64,000 nucleotides of DNA from Streptomyces sp. CB09001 (lineage in GTDB: Bacteria > Actinomycetota > Actinomycetes > Streptomycetales > Streptomycetaceae), in NCBI RefSeq assembly GCF_003369795.1, contig NZ_CP026730.1, positions 496,001 to 560,000 on the forward strand, read 5' to 3'. The position numbers were made by a program, and so were the translations under genes. This document shows, piece after piece, positions 1-8,213 of the stretch (positions are counted from its first letter, which is position 1; each line of letters starts with the position of its first letter). Under the pieces are notes generated by a model. That model saw only the letters and a program-made list of their open reading frames with translations, did not search any database and was not told the origin of the DNA.

Positions 1-2
1 GC

Positions 3-401
3 GGCTCGAAACTGCCCGGCGGAGACGCCTACGCCACGACCAAGCAGTGCAACCTGGCAACGGTCCTCGCCTTCGCCCGCGAGACACCCCGCCTGCGGTT
101 CAACGCCATCGAGCCCGGCTTCGCCCCCGGCACGAATCTCGGCCGTGACGCCAACCTGTTCCTGCGTCTGCTGTCGAAGTACGTGCTCTCGGCACTGGCC
201 CCGCTCGTCAAGTACTGGACCAACCCGGGCACCGCTGCCCGCGTGATCACCCGGATACTCACCGACGAGTCGGACGCCAGCGGCATCTACTACGACGAGA
301 AGGGACGCCCCATGCGGGGTTCCACACAGGTGCACGACCCGGCGTTCAATGCGCGGGTGGTCGCCGAGACCCGCGCGCTACTGGCGACGGTTCCCGCCTG
401 A
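3..401 (+). CDS. Short-chain dehydrogenase/reductase, C-terminal part (cut by window edge)
   Basis: Only the last 132 codons are present; the gene begins upstream of the window. The visible part carries the SDR catalytic pair as YATTK (Tyr-x-x-x-Lys), then an IEPGFAPGTNL stretch typical of the loop after strand 6 in NAD(P)-dependent SDRs. The residues after it (VKYWTNPGTAARVITRIL) resemble retinol-dehydrogenase/oxidoreductase-like SDRs, where the substrate loop and a C-terminal helix follow. Substrate cannot be told. It ends with TGA at 399-401. The cofactor-binding TGxxxGxG motif lies outside the window. Confidence 0.85.
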   Translation, partial: GSKLPGGDAYATTKQCNLATVLAFARETPRLRFNAIEPGFAPGTNLGRDANLFLRLLSKYVLSALAPLVKYWTNPGTAARVITRILTDESDASGIYYDEKGRPMRGSTQVHDPAFNARVVAETRALLATVPA

Positions 402-433
402 GGCACCGTTTCGGGATGCGGCTCGTGGCATCG

Positions 434-619
434 CTACAGCCTGCCCGGCAGCACGGCCGCGAGATGCTCGATCGGCTCGGTCACCCGGCGCGGGACATGT
501 CCGTCGTCGTCCTCCCCGTACAGCGCATGGACGCCGGCCGGCGGTGAGGGGACACGGGGCGGCACGCGGACCAGCTCGCCGCGCTCCGGGTGGGGCCGGA
601 CGTGCCACTCGGACCGCAT
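434..619 (-). CDS. Small hypothetical protein, 61 aa
   Basis: Starting at the ATG whose complement lies at 617-619, this reads MRSEWHVRPHPERGELV and ends ...IEHLAAVLPGRL with a TAG stop. It is proline- and charge-rich, has no transmembrane segment and no domain I recognise. An in-frame GTG two codons upstream (625) is another possible start. It fills most of the 402-763 gap between the SDR and the LacI gene, and its codons end mainly in G or C as in real genes here. The sequence feels like a conserved Streptomyces small protein, but that is an impression only. The rest of the gap (620-763) holds the LacI promoter region. Confidence 0.45.
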   Translation of the reverse strand: MRSEWHVRPHPERGELVRVPPRVPSPPAGVHALYGEDDDGHVPRRVTEPIEHLAAVLPGRL

Positions 620-705
620 GATCACGCCCCGTTTCACGCCGGGATCCCTGCCCTGGCACCGGGGGATCCGCCCGGCCACCGGCGACTGCGCCGTGCGAAC
701 CGTCC

Positions 706-714
706 GGTTAGGCT
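706..714 (+). promoter_or_regulatory. Possible LacI-gene -10 box overlapping an operator half-site
   Basis: TAGGCT at 709-714 could be the -10 of the LacI gene that starts at 764. It overlaps GGTTAGGC (706-713), whose complement GCCTAACC shares GCCTAAC with the operator at 6455-6468. This suggests autoregulation by one half-site. No convincing -35 was seen. Confidence 0.3.
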
Positions 715-763
715 GAGCAGCGATCAACCACAGGGGCCGGGGGAAGCAAGGACAGCGGATGCC

Positions 764-1828
764 ATGACGAGCGCCGAGGGCAAACACACGACGGGAACGG
801 GGCGTCCCACCTCGCGGGACGTCGCCCGGCTCGCCGGGGTGTCGCACACCGCCGTCTCCTTCGTCTTCAACGGCCGCGCCGAGGGCAACCTCTCCCCCGC
901 CACCCAGGAACGCATCCGGCTCGCCGCCGCGGAGCTCGGCTACCGGCCCGACCCCGTCGCCCGCGGTCTGCGCCGTCGCCGTACGGCCGTGATCGGGCTG
1001 GTCACCGACGAGATCGCGTCCTCCCCGTTCGCGGGTCAACTGCTGCGCGGCGCGATGGAAACGGCCTGGGCGAGCGAACACCTCGTGCTCACCATCGACT
1101 CCGGCGGCGACCCCGCCAAGGAGGACGCGGCCGTCGCCGAACTGCTGGACCGGCGGGTGGACGGCATCATCTACGCCGCCATGTCGTTGCGCCGAGTCCG
1201 TGTCCCCGAGGGGCTGCACCGTACCCACTCCGTCCTCGCCAACTGCCTGCCGCAGGACGACTCCCTGGTCGCCGTCATCCCCGCCGAGCGGGCCGGCGGC
1301 CGTACGGCGGCCCGGCTGCTGCTCGACAACGGGCACCGCAGGATCGCCCACATAGGAGGGCTCGACGACATCGCGTCCGTGGAGCGGCTGCGTGGCTTCC
1401 GCGACACCCTGCGCGCCGAGGGGATCACCGTCCCCAAGGAGTGGGTGCTGCGCACCGGTGGAGAGATCGCCGGCGGCTACGACGGCGCCCTGCGACTGCT
1501 GGACGACACGGATCCGGCCCGCCGTCCCACTGCCGTCTTCTGCTACAACGACCGGGTCGCGGCGGGCGTTCTGCACGCCGCGACCCGGCTCGGCCTCGCC
1601 GTTCCCGCCGAGCTGTCGGTGATCGGTTATGACGACCAGGAGCACATGGCCGCCTTTCTCACGCCGTCCCTCACCACGGTCGCCCTGCCGCACCGCGGGA
1701 TGGGCGAGTCCGCCGTCCAGCTTCTCCTCGACGCCATCACCACCGGCCGCACCCCGGCGGCCACGGTCCGTCGCCTGGCCTGCCCGCTGGTGCCCCGGTC
1801 GTCGGTGGGCCCGGTCCCGTTGGTGTGA
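764..1828 (+). CDS. LacI-family repressor, probable regulator of the adjacent fructan locus
   Basis: 354 aa. Residues 16-35 (TSRDVARLAGVSHTAVSFVF) form the LacI helix-turn-helix, followed by the hinge VARGLRRR, then a periplasmic-binding-protein-like effector domain with VIGLVTDEI, DGIIYAAM and LSVIGYDDQEH. The start is ATG 764, preceded by AAGGA at 748-752; the longer open frame upstream lacks a ribosome site. The next genes encode two GH32 enzymes and a sugar importer, so the inducer is probably a fructose, sucrose or fructo-oligosaccharide derivative. The proposed operators are the CTAAC-type repeats between 6445 and 6630. The function as local repressor is inferred from position. Confidence 0.88.
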   Translation: MTSAEGKHTTGTGRPTSRDVARLAGVSHTAVSFVFNGRAEGNLSPATQERIRLAAAELGYRPDPVARGLRRRRTAVIGLVTDEIASSPFAGQLLRGAMETAWASEHLVLTIDSGGDPAKEDAAVAELLDRRVDGIIYAAMSLRRVRVPEGLHRTHSVLANCLPQDDSLVAVIPAERAGGRTAARLLLDNGHRRIAHIGGLDDIASVERLRGFRDTLRAEGITVPKEWVLRTGGEIAGGYDGALRLLDDTDPARRPTAVFCYNDRVAAGVLHAATRLGLAVPAELSVIGYDDQEHMAAFLTPSLTTVALPHRGMGESAVQLLLDAITTGRTPAATVRRLACPLVPRSSVGPVPLV

Positions 1829-1864
1829 CGGTGCCGCGGGGGCGCGTGAGGGCAGGGGCGGTGC

Positions 1865-3223
1865 TCAGTTCACGGTCGGTCCGGCCAGTTCCCACGCGGT
1901 GACGGCGGATTGGGGGCCCGTGACGGTCAGTTCGGGCGCGTCGCCGGGGCCGCGGTAGACCCGCTCGGTCACCATGGCCCGGTCGTCCGCGAACACCTCG
2001 TACAGCGAACCGTCGACGAGGACGCGGACGTTCAGCTCCGCACCGCCCGCCACCCGCACCTCCACCGGCGCCGGCCGTCCGGCACGCTGTACGGTCAGGC
2101 CACCCACTGTGGGGTCGATCCGGAGCGTCAGCTCCTCCCCCAGGCGGACCGTTGTGACCGTACGGGCGGTGACGGTCAGGTCGTACGCGTCCGGGAGCCG
2201 TGTGCCCGAGCCCGGTGCGGTGACGAACGGCTCCGGCGCCCGCAGTGCGTTCAACTCCGGCGCCGGCCGGAGCCGGAGGGTGCCGTCGGCATGGACGTCG
2301 AGGACGCGCGGCGCGGTGAGCACGCCGGCCCAGCCGGCCCGCTCCGCCTCGCCGGGCCCGCGGGACTCCCAGGACCAGCCCCACATCAGCGCCCGCTCCG
2401 GCTCCTGCAGCACGGCGGGCGCGTAGAAGTCACGGCCGTGGTCGAGGGGGCCGCCGGTGCGTGGGGCGAACCGCAGTCCGTGCGCCGGTGAGGGGTCCAG
2501 ACGGCCCGTCAGGTAACCCGTCCCACTGGGGTCGCCGTCCCACAGCGACACGAGCAGCACCCGGTCGCCGCCCGGAGTCACCAGCAGCTGCGGGCACTCC
2601 CAGCCGACGGCCTTGTCGCCGAACGCGGCCACGGCGACCGGGTCGTCGCCGTCCAGGAACACACCGGCGAATCGCCAGTGGGTCAGCTCGTCGCAGTCGT
2701 ACAGCAGGACCGAGGGCGTGCCGTCGGCGTGGCCCGCGCCGACCAGGGCCCAGCGGTGGCCGGCGTGCCGGAAGACGAACGGATCACGGAACATCACCAC
2801 GTCCAGGCCGGCCGGCGGACTCGGCACCACGGGCGAGGGCAGCGGCTTCCACCCGGTCAGTGCCGGGTCGGCCGGGTCGGTCGCGCGGGCCAGGCAGACG
2901 GTGCCGAGTCCGGTGTGCTGGTGGTCGATACCCGTGTACACCGCGGTCGGTACCCCGCCGTCGTCGACCACGCAGCCGGACCAGCAGCCCGCCTCGTCGG
3001 GCCCGCCGGGCGTCGGGGTGAGCGCGATCGGATGGTGCTGCCAGCGGACCAGGTCGGGACTGGAGGCATGGCCCCAGTGGACGTTGGTGTGCACCGGCGC
3101 GTCCGGGTTGTACTGGTAGAAGAGGTGGTAGCGGTCACCCCAGCGGAACGGACCGTTCGGGTCGTTGATCCAGTTGGCAGGCGGTCGGACCCGGAAGCGC
3201 GGCGCGTTGCTGTCGAGGCTCAA
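1865..3223 (-). CDS. Glycoside hydrolase family 32, cytoplasmic (sucrose/fructo-oligosaccharide hydrolase)
   Basis: 452 aa with no signal peptide. The GH32 nucleophile motif is WINDPNG with Asp21. RDP appears in MFRDPFVF (transition-state stabiliser) and the acid/base Glu in WECPQLL. The five-bladed propeller is followed by the usual C-terminal beta-sandwich (LRIDPTVGGLTV, VLVDGSLYEVFADDR). It should release terminal fructose from sucrose or imported fructo-oligosaccharides inside the cell. The gene is last in the minus-strand operon: its start overlaps the stop of the upstream permease (3220-3223). The divergent gene at 6630 encodes a secreted GH32, so this one likely finishes imported fragments. 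Confidence 0.93.
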   Translation of the reverse strand: MSLDSNAPRFRVRPPANWINDPNGPFRWGDRYHLFYQYNPDAPVHTNVHWGHASSPDLVRWQHHPIALTPTPGGPDEAGCWSGCVVDDGGVPTAVYTGIDHQHTGLGTVCLARATDPADPALTGWKPLPSPVVPSPPAGLDVVMFRDPFVFRHAGHRWALVGAGHADGTPSVLLYDCDELTHWRFAGVFLDGDDPVAVAAFGDKAVGWECPQLLVTPGGDRVLLVSLWDGDPSGTGYLTGRLDPSPAHGLRFAPRTGGPLDHGRDFYAPAVLQEPERALMWGWSWESRGPGEAERAGWAGVLTAPRVLDVHADGTLRLRPAPELNALRAPEPFVTAPGSGTRLPDAYDLTVTARTVTTVRLGEELTLRIDPTVGGLTVQRAGRPAPVEVRVAGGAELNVRVLVDGSLYEVFADDRAMVTERVYRGPGDAPELTVTGPQSAVTAWELAGPTVN

Positions 3224-4074
3224 CGGTTGACTCCTGCGGAGGTGATGCCCTCACGGAGAGGGCGTTGGCCGACGACGAACACGGCGACGGCGGGGATCAT
3301 GGACAGCACCACACCGGCGAGCACCACCGAGATGGAGCCGGTGCCGAGGTTGCCCTGGAGGGAGACCAGCCCCAGCGGCAGGGTGTAGTTCTGGCCGGAG
3401 GTCTCCAGGATCAGCGGGCGGAAGAACTCGTTCCAGTGGTAGTTGAAGGCCAGTACGCCGACGATCGCGAGACCCGGCGCGGCGAGCGGCGCGTACACCG
3501 AACGGAACACCCGCCACGGGCCCGCCCCGTCGAGCATCGCCGCCTCGCCCAGGTCCTTCGGCATGCCCAGGAAGTACTGGCGCATCAGGAAGGTGCCGAA
3601 CGCCGTCGGGAACGCCGGAACGATCAGGCCGAGCAGGGTGTCGGTCAGCCCCATCGACTTCAGCACCAGGAACACCGGCACGATGGTGACCTGCAACGGC
3701 ACCATCATGGTCGCCAGGACCAGGCCGAACAGCGGCTTCTTGAACCGGAACTCCAGACGGGCGAAGGCGTATCCGGCGAGCCCGGCGGTGATCATCTGGC
3801 CGACCGCGATCAGCACCGTCACCAGTGTCGAGTTCAGCGCGAGCAGCCAGACGTCGATCTGCGCGAAGACCCCGCGGTAGGCCTCGACGGTCGGCTCCGA
3901 GGGAATGATCTCGGGCGGCAGGTCGAAGGACTCCGCGGGAGTGCGCAACGAGGTCGAGACGGTCCAGATGACCGGGCCGAGGGTCAGCAGGGCGCAGACG
4001 GCCAGCCCGGCGATCCGCGCCCACGGCGCGAGGGAGTGACGCACCCGGCCGGTGGTCAGGGTCGTGTGGCTCAT
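3220..4074 (-). CDS. ABC sugar permease, MalG type
   Basis: 284 aa from ATG 4074. Six hydrophobic segments are visible, and the cytoplasmic coupling loop EAAMLDGA lies at residues 177-184. The C-terminus ends ...GQRPLREGITSAGVNR, typical of MalG-like permeases. It pairs with the permease upstream. An in-frame GTG at 4092 overlaps the upstream stop codon as GTGA and would give a slightly longer, coupled protein; the ATG has only a weak GGGTGAG ribosome site, so either start is possible. The ATP-binding subunit is absent from the locus. In Streptomyces a shared ATPase (MsiK) energises many sugar importers, and that would fit here. Confidence 0.92.
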   Translation of the reverse strand: MSHTTLTTGRVRHSLAPWARIAGLAVCALLTLGPVIWTVSTSLRTPAESFDLPPEIIPSEPTVEAYRGVFAQIDVWLLALNSTLVTVLIAVGQMITAGLAGYAFARLEFRFKKPLFGLVLATMMVPLQVTIVPVFLVLKSMGLTDTLLGLIVPAFPTAFGTFLMRQYFLGMPKDLGEAAMLDGAGPWRVFRSVYAPLAAPGLAIVGVLAFNYHWNEFFRPLILETSGQNYTLPLGLVSLQGNLGTGSISVVLAGVVLSMIPAVAVFVVGQRPLREGITSAGVNR

Positions 4075-4088
4075 GGGACTCACCCGGC

Positions 4089-5042
4089 TCACTGGTAGTG
4101 GACGAAACGCCGGCTGAGCCGGAACTGGAGTGCGGTCACCGCCATGATCAGCACGAACAGCAGCACGCCCACCGCGGACGCGGTACCGAAGCGCAGCTGC
4201 TCGAAGGCGGTCTCGTAGATGACCATCACGACGGTGCGGGTGGAGTCGCCCGGGCCGCCGTTGGTCAGCACGTACGGCTGCTCGAAGACCTGGAGCGCGT
4301 TGATGATGCCGACCACGGACGCCACCAGCAGCGTCGGAGACAGCAGCGGCAGGGTGACGTGCAGGTGCTTGCGGGGCCCGGTGGCGCCGTCGAGGGCGGC
4401 CGCCTCGTGGACCTCCTTCGGGATGTTGTTGAGCCCGCCCACGAACAGCAGGAACGAGAATCCGAACTGCTGCCAGACATAGACCAGGATCACCGCGGCC
4501 ATCGCCCCGTTCTCCGAGGTCAACCAGGGCACCGGAGCGATCCCGGTCAACCCGAGCAGCCAGTTCACCAGCCCGAAGTCCTGGTTGAACAGGTACTTCA
4601 TCACCACGGAGATGGAGGCCGCGGACAGCACCAGCGGGAAGAAGAACGCCGAGCGGAACACCGATCGCAGCCACACCGGCATGCGCCCGTTCACCGCGAT
4701 CGCCAGGACGAGTGCGATCAGCAGTTGCAGGGCGACCGCCAGCACCATGAAGAGCAGCGTGTTGCGGAAGGAGACCAGCACGGTCGAGTCGCCGAAGACC
4801 TCGCCGTAGTTGGCCGCCCCGGCGAAGCTCGGATCGTCGATCACGTTCCAGTGGAAGAGGCTCAGCACCACCGAGCCGACGATCGGGACGACCGTGAAGA
4901 CGACGATGCCGACGATCGTCGGTGCCAGGAACAGGGCGGCCAGCAGTCGCGTGCCGCGCTCGCGCGCGGAGGGACGGACCACGGCCTTGGGCGGCCGGGG
5001 CACCGGCCGCGAACTGACAGGCGGAATCCGGATGTTCGTCAT
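4089..5042 (-). CDS. ABC sugar permease, MalF type
   Basis: 317 aa. A basic, proline-rich N-terminal tail precedes six membrane segments (first at about residues 33-60). The EAA loop EAAALDGA is at 213-220, contacting the ATPase. TNGGPGDSTRTVVMVIYETAF is the usual MalF/UgpA-family signature near the end, interpreted here in pieces. The start codon overlaps the stop of the binding-protein gene as ATGA (5039-5042), so translation is coupled. With the MalG-type partner it should form the channel for the sugar bound by the upstream solute-binding protein. Confidence 0.92.
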   Translation of the reverse strand: MTNIRIPPVSSRPVPRPPKAVVRPSARERGTRLLAALFLAPTIVGIVVFTVVPIVGSVVLSLFHWNVIDDPSFAGAANYGEVFGDSTVLVSFRNTLLFMVLAVALQLLIALVLAIAVNGRMPVWLRSVFRSAFFFPLVLSAASISVVMKYLFNQDFGLVNWLLGLTGIAPVPWLTSENGAMAAVILVYVWQQFGFSFLLFVGGLNNIPKEVHEAAALDGATGPRKHLHVTLPLLSPTLLVASVVGIINALQVFEQPYVLTNGGPGDSTRTVVMVIYETAFEQLRFGTASAVGVLLFVLIMAVTALQFRLSRRFVHYQ

Positions 5043-6445
5043 ACGTCACGCTCCATGGCCTTCTCCAGATCGCCCTGGAGCCGGCGCAGCGCCGGACGCA
5101 CCGCGCGCGGGGACGACAGGGCGGTGCCGGTGTGTTTCAGCAGCACCTGTTCGACCTCGGCGACCTGTGGCGGCGCCGGGACGGGTCCCGTGTCGGGGAA
5201 CCGGTCGAGGGTGTCGTAGAAGACCCGCCAGTGGTCGGGGCCGGTCTCCCGGTAGCGGTCGGCGGTCAGCATCGAGCGGCGCGCCGGGGTCGTCTGGTTG
5301 GTGGTGAACAGCCGGGTCAGGGTGTCCTTGCGGGCGGCGTACTTGATGAACTCCCACGCCTCCTCCTGCCGCTTCGAGGTGCGCAGCAGTGCGTAGCCCG
5401 CCGCTCCGAACTGGTGGCGCCGGGTGCGCCAGCGTGGGAAGTACTGCGTGTCGTAGCCGTCGGCGGGCATCCCGGCCTGGTGCAGGCCGCCGGCCCAGAA
5501 GCCGCCCGCGGGCGTCACTCCGACCCGGCCCGTGGAGAACACGCCGACCAGGTTCTGCCCGTTGCCGCCCTCCGGGCGCGTGCACAGGCCCTCCTCGATG
5601 AGGGAGGCCAGATACTCGTACGTCTCCTCGAAGCGGGCGCCGGTCGCCTGGGGCGTGGTCCAGCGGAAGCCGCCGCCGCGCCCCGAGCGCTGCCGCGCCG
5701 GATAGAAGGCGTCCCACAGCCAGTCGCCGCCCGGCGCCTTGGACTCGGCCAGCAGGTTGGTGCCGTTGGCGAAGAGCCAGGGCACGACCCCGCCCCACAG
5801 GCGGTTGGTCCAGAAGTACGGCGTGAAGTGGGAGTCGCTCGACTTCTTCATCCGGCGCAGCAGGGCGGTGAAGTCGTCCCGCGTCCAGTCGGCCGGCGGT
5901 CGGTCCGCGCCGGCCCGTCGCAGCACCTGCCGGTTGAGGTACATGTCGGCCGCGTTGAACTCCACGGGCAGCTGGTACAGGCTGCCTTCGTACATCATCG
6001 ACTCCACCAGTGCGGGGTGGACGTCGGCGAAGTACTCCCGCAGTTCGCCGGCGTCCCGCCGGACCCAGTGGTCCAGCGGCACCCCGAGCTGCCGCGCGAA
6101 CAGCTGCACGCCCTCCGTCGCGACGTAGACCAGGTCGGGGGCCAGGCCCGCGGCGATCTGGGTGAGGATCTTGGCGAAGAAGTCCGACCAGTCGACGGCC
6201 TGCACCGCGTTGATCCGGAGCTTGATGTCGGGGTACTCCTCGGCGAATCCCTCGGTGAGGGAGCGCACGGCGGCCGGGCCGTAGGCGGGGCCCAGGGTGG
6301 CCACGACGAGGGAGCCGTCGTCGCGCCCCGGGACGTCGGCCGCGGTGAGCCGGTCCCAGGAGGCGGCGGTGCCGGTCAGCGCGGCGGCCGCCGCGCCGTA
6401 GGCGCCGTACCGCAGCAGGCTGCGGCGGGTGTGCGAGTCGGTCAT
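5039..6445 (-). CDS. Extracellular sugar-binding protein of the ABC importer, Tat signal, no lipobox
   Basis: 468 aa. The N-terminus has a twin-arginine signal (Arg7-Arg8 in TRRSLLRYG) and an Ala-rich core, then TAASWDRLTAADVPG. I see no Cys near the expected lipoprotein cleavage site, unlike most Streptomyces sugar-binding proteins. The body matches family 1 (MalE/UgpB-like) binding proteins: ITQIAAGLAPDLVYV, TPAGGFWAGGL, EEAWEFIKYAARKD. It is the first gene of the minus-strand import operon, and its promoter and operator lie in the divergent region at 6446-6629. How it stays at the surface without a lipid anchor is unclear. Confidence 0.88.
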   Translation of the reverse strand: MTDSHTRRSLLRYGAYGAAAAALTGTAASWDRLTAADVPGRDDGSLVVATLGPAYGPAAVRSLTEGFAEEYPDIKLRINAVQAVDWSDFFAKILTQIAAGLAPDLVYVATEGVQLFARQLGVPLDHWVRRDAGELREYFADVHPALVESMMYEGSLYQLPVEFNAADMYLNRQVLRRAGADRPPADWTRDDFTALLRRMKKSSDSHFTPYFWTNRLWGGVVPWLFANGTNLLAESKAPGGDWLWDAFYPARQRSGRGGGFRWTTPQATGARFEETYEYLASLIEEGLCTRPEGGNGQNLVGVFSTGRVGVTPAGGFWAGGLHQAGMPADGYDTQYFPRWRTRRHQFGAAGYALLRTSKRQEEAWEFIKYAARKDTLTRLFTTNQTTPARRSMLTADRYRETGPDHWRVFYDTLDRFPDTGPVPAPPQVAEVEQVLLKHTGTALSSPRAVRPALRRLQGDLEKAMERDV

Positions 6446-6454
6446 CGGACATGC

Positions 6455-6468
6455 CTAACTCGTGTTAG
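6455..6468. promoter_or_regulatory. Operator CTAAC-N4-GTTAG in front of the import operon
   Basis: CTAACTCGTGTTAG is a perfect 5-bp inverted repeat with a 4-bp centre. It lies between the import-operon promoter and the start at 6445, where a bound repressor would block elongation. It shares CCTAACTCGT with the complement of the sequence inside the opposite promoter (6539-6551). It is a likely LacI-family site for the regulator at 764-1828. Confidence 0.65.
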
Positions 6469-6487
6469 TCAGGGGCTGATGCCGACG

Positions 6488-6517
6488 ATGATGGGAACCG
6501 CGCCCTGCCGCTGTCAA
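6488..6517 (-). promoter_or_regulatory. Promoter of the sugar-import/GH32 operon
   Basis: On the minus strand TTGACA (complement of 6512-6517) is followed after 18 bp by CATCAT (complement of 6488-6493). Transcription would start near 6481, upstream of the operator at 6455-6468. Confidence 0.5.
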
Positions 6518-6531
6518 GACCCGGGCGCCCC

Positions 6532-6559
6532 TTGACCTTTAACGAGTTAGGTCTACAGT
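6532..6559 (+). promoter_or_regulatory. Promoter of the secreted GH32 gene with embedded operator
   Basis: TTGACC (6532-6537), a 16-bp spacer and TACAGT (6554-6559) form a good primary-sigma promoter. The spacer contains TTAACGAGTTAG (6539-6550), which as its complement reads CTAACTCGTTAA and matches the operator on the other side. A repressor bound here would cover the RNA polymerase site. Confidence 0.65.
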
Positions 6560-6629
6560 CCTGGTTCCACATGAGCCGCCGTTCGGAGCCATCGTTTCCG
6601 GGGGCTCACTCGGCCGAAAGGAACGATGT

Positions 6630-8183
6630 GTGATGCGTGGACCGTCCAGACGAGCACTCCTCGCCGGGTCTGCCGCGAGCGCCGGCGCCGCACTCCTGCC
6701 GCCGGCGGGACCCGCCGCGGCGAATCCCCGGGCCGCGGAACCGGCCTGCGCCCGCTACCGGGCGGCGTACCACTTCACCGTCCCCGACCAGTGGAAGAAC
6801 GACCCGCAGCGCCCGGTCTGGATCGACGGCGAGTACCACTACTACTACCTGTACAACCCGGACTATTTCGCCGGCGGCACCACCTCCGGCACCGCCTGGC
6901 GCCTGGTCACCAGCACCGACCTGGTCCGCTTCACCGACCGCGGCATCGCCGTCCCGAAGGACACCACCCCGAACGGGGACGTCTGGTCGGGCTCGGCGGT
7001 CGTGGACCCGCGGGGCACGGCGGGCTTCGGCGCCGGCGCCGTGATCGTGCTCGCGACCATGGAGCCGGCGGGCGGTGCGCAGGCCCAGTACCTGTACTAC
7101 TCCACCGACAAGGGCCGCACCTTCCGCCCGCACGGCACCGCCCCGGTCCTGCCCAATCCAGGTGCCCGCGACTTCCGGGACCCGAAGGTGATCCGCGACG
7201 AGGAGCGCGACCGGTGGGTGATGGCGCTCGCCGAGAACAACAAGGTGGGGTTCTACCACTCGGCCGACCTGAAGGCGTGGACGTACGCCGGCGGCTTCGT
7301 CAAGGACGGCATCGGGGTGCTGGAGTGCCCCGATCTGTTCCGGATCACCGCCGAGGACGGCACCGTGAAGTGGGTGCTCGGGGTGAGCGCCAACGCCAAG
7401 GGCGCCGGGCTGCCCAACACGTACGCCTACTGGACCGGCGCCTTCGACGGCAGCGCCTTCGCACCCGACGCGCCGGACCCGCAGTGGCTCGACCACGGCT
7501 GGGACTGGTACGGCGCCGTCACCTTCGAGAAGCGGAACGCCGGCGGCACCCTCGACGAGCACGCCCGCTACGCCATCGGCTGGCTGAACAACTGGGACTA
7601 CGCCAACACCACGCCCACCATCGACACCGACGGCTTCAACGGCACCGACTCCGTCGTCCGTGAGGTGACCCTCAGGCGCGCCGCCACCGGCGCCTACCAC
7701 CTCGCCTCCCGCCCGGTCGCCGCCCTGGACCGGTACGTCTCACGCACGGTGGAACTGGGCGACCTCGAGGTCGAGGGCACGCGGGTGCTCGACTACCGCG
7801 GCACCGCCTACGAGGTGAGCTGCGAGATCACGTGGGACCGGCTCACCGGCGCGGGTCTCCAGCTGCGCCGCTCCAACGACGGCGGCCGCCACGTCGACGC
7901 GGGGGTGTACGGCGACTACGCCTTCCTCAACCGGAGGGCCACCGTCAACCCGGACGCCTCGGGACGCTGGCAGGAGAGCAGGAGCCCGTTCGACCCGTCG
8001 GCGCGGCGGGTGCGGCTGCGCGTTCTGGTGGACCGCACCTCGGTGGAGGTGTTCGTGGACGACGGCCGGTACGTGCACACCTCGGAGGCGTTCCCGTACC
8101 TCATCGACAACCGCCTCGCGCTGTTCACCGTCGACGGCCGGGCGGTGTTCCGGAACACGGTGATACGGGAGTTCACCGTGTGA
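6630..8183 (+). CDS. Secreted GH32 fructan hydrolase (levanase/exo-inulinase type)
   Basis: 517 aa from GTG 6630 (or 516 aa from the adjacent ATG 6633), with AAAGGAA at 6617-6623 as ribosome site. A twin-arginine signal (PSRRALLAGSAAS) predicts Tat export. The GH32 nucleophile motif is WKNDPQ with Asp58, so the usual Gly of NDPxG is changed. FRDPKVI and LECPDLF carry the second and third acidic residues. A C-terminal beta-sandwich follows (VRLRVLVDRTSVEVFVDDG). It should cut levan or inulin outside the cell and feed the divergent importer. It is transcribed from the operator-bearing promoter at 6532-6559. Confidence 0.9.
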   Translation: MMRGPSRRALLAGSAASAGAALLPPAGPAAANPRAAEPACARYRAAYHFTVPDQWKNDPQRPVWIDGEYHYYYLYNPDYFAGGTTSGTAWRLVTSTDLVRFTDRGIAVPKDTTPNGDVWSGSAVVDPRGTAGFGAGAVIVLATMEPAGGAQAQYLYYSTDKGRTFRPHGTAPVLPNPGARDFRDPKVIRDEERDRWVMALAENNKVGFYHSADLKAWTYAGGFVKDGIGVLECPDLFRITAEDGTVKWVLGVSANAKGAGLPNTYAYWTGAFDGSAFAPDAPDPQWLDHGWDWYGAVTFEKRNAGGTLDEHARYAIGWLNNWDYANTTPTIDTDGFNGTDSVVREVTLRRAATGAYHLASRPVAALDRYVSRTVELGDLEVEGTRVLDYRGTAYEVSCEITWDRLTGAGLQLRRSNDGGRHVDAGVYGDYAFLNRRATVNPDASGRWQESRSPFDPSARRVRLRVLVDRTSVEVFVDDGRYVHTSEAFPYLIDNRLALFTVDGRAVFRNTVIREFTV

Positions 8184-8213
8184 GGCCGGAGCCGGGTGGG
8201 CGCGGCACGTGCC

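Noticed and set aside
3220..5049. A single 609-codon reading through both permease genes on the minus strand
   Set aside because: The first half is the MalF-type gene in the wrong frame (Arg/Gly-rich); only the second half, from 4074, is a real permease.
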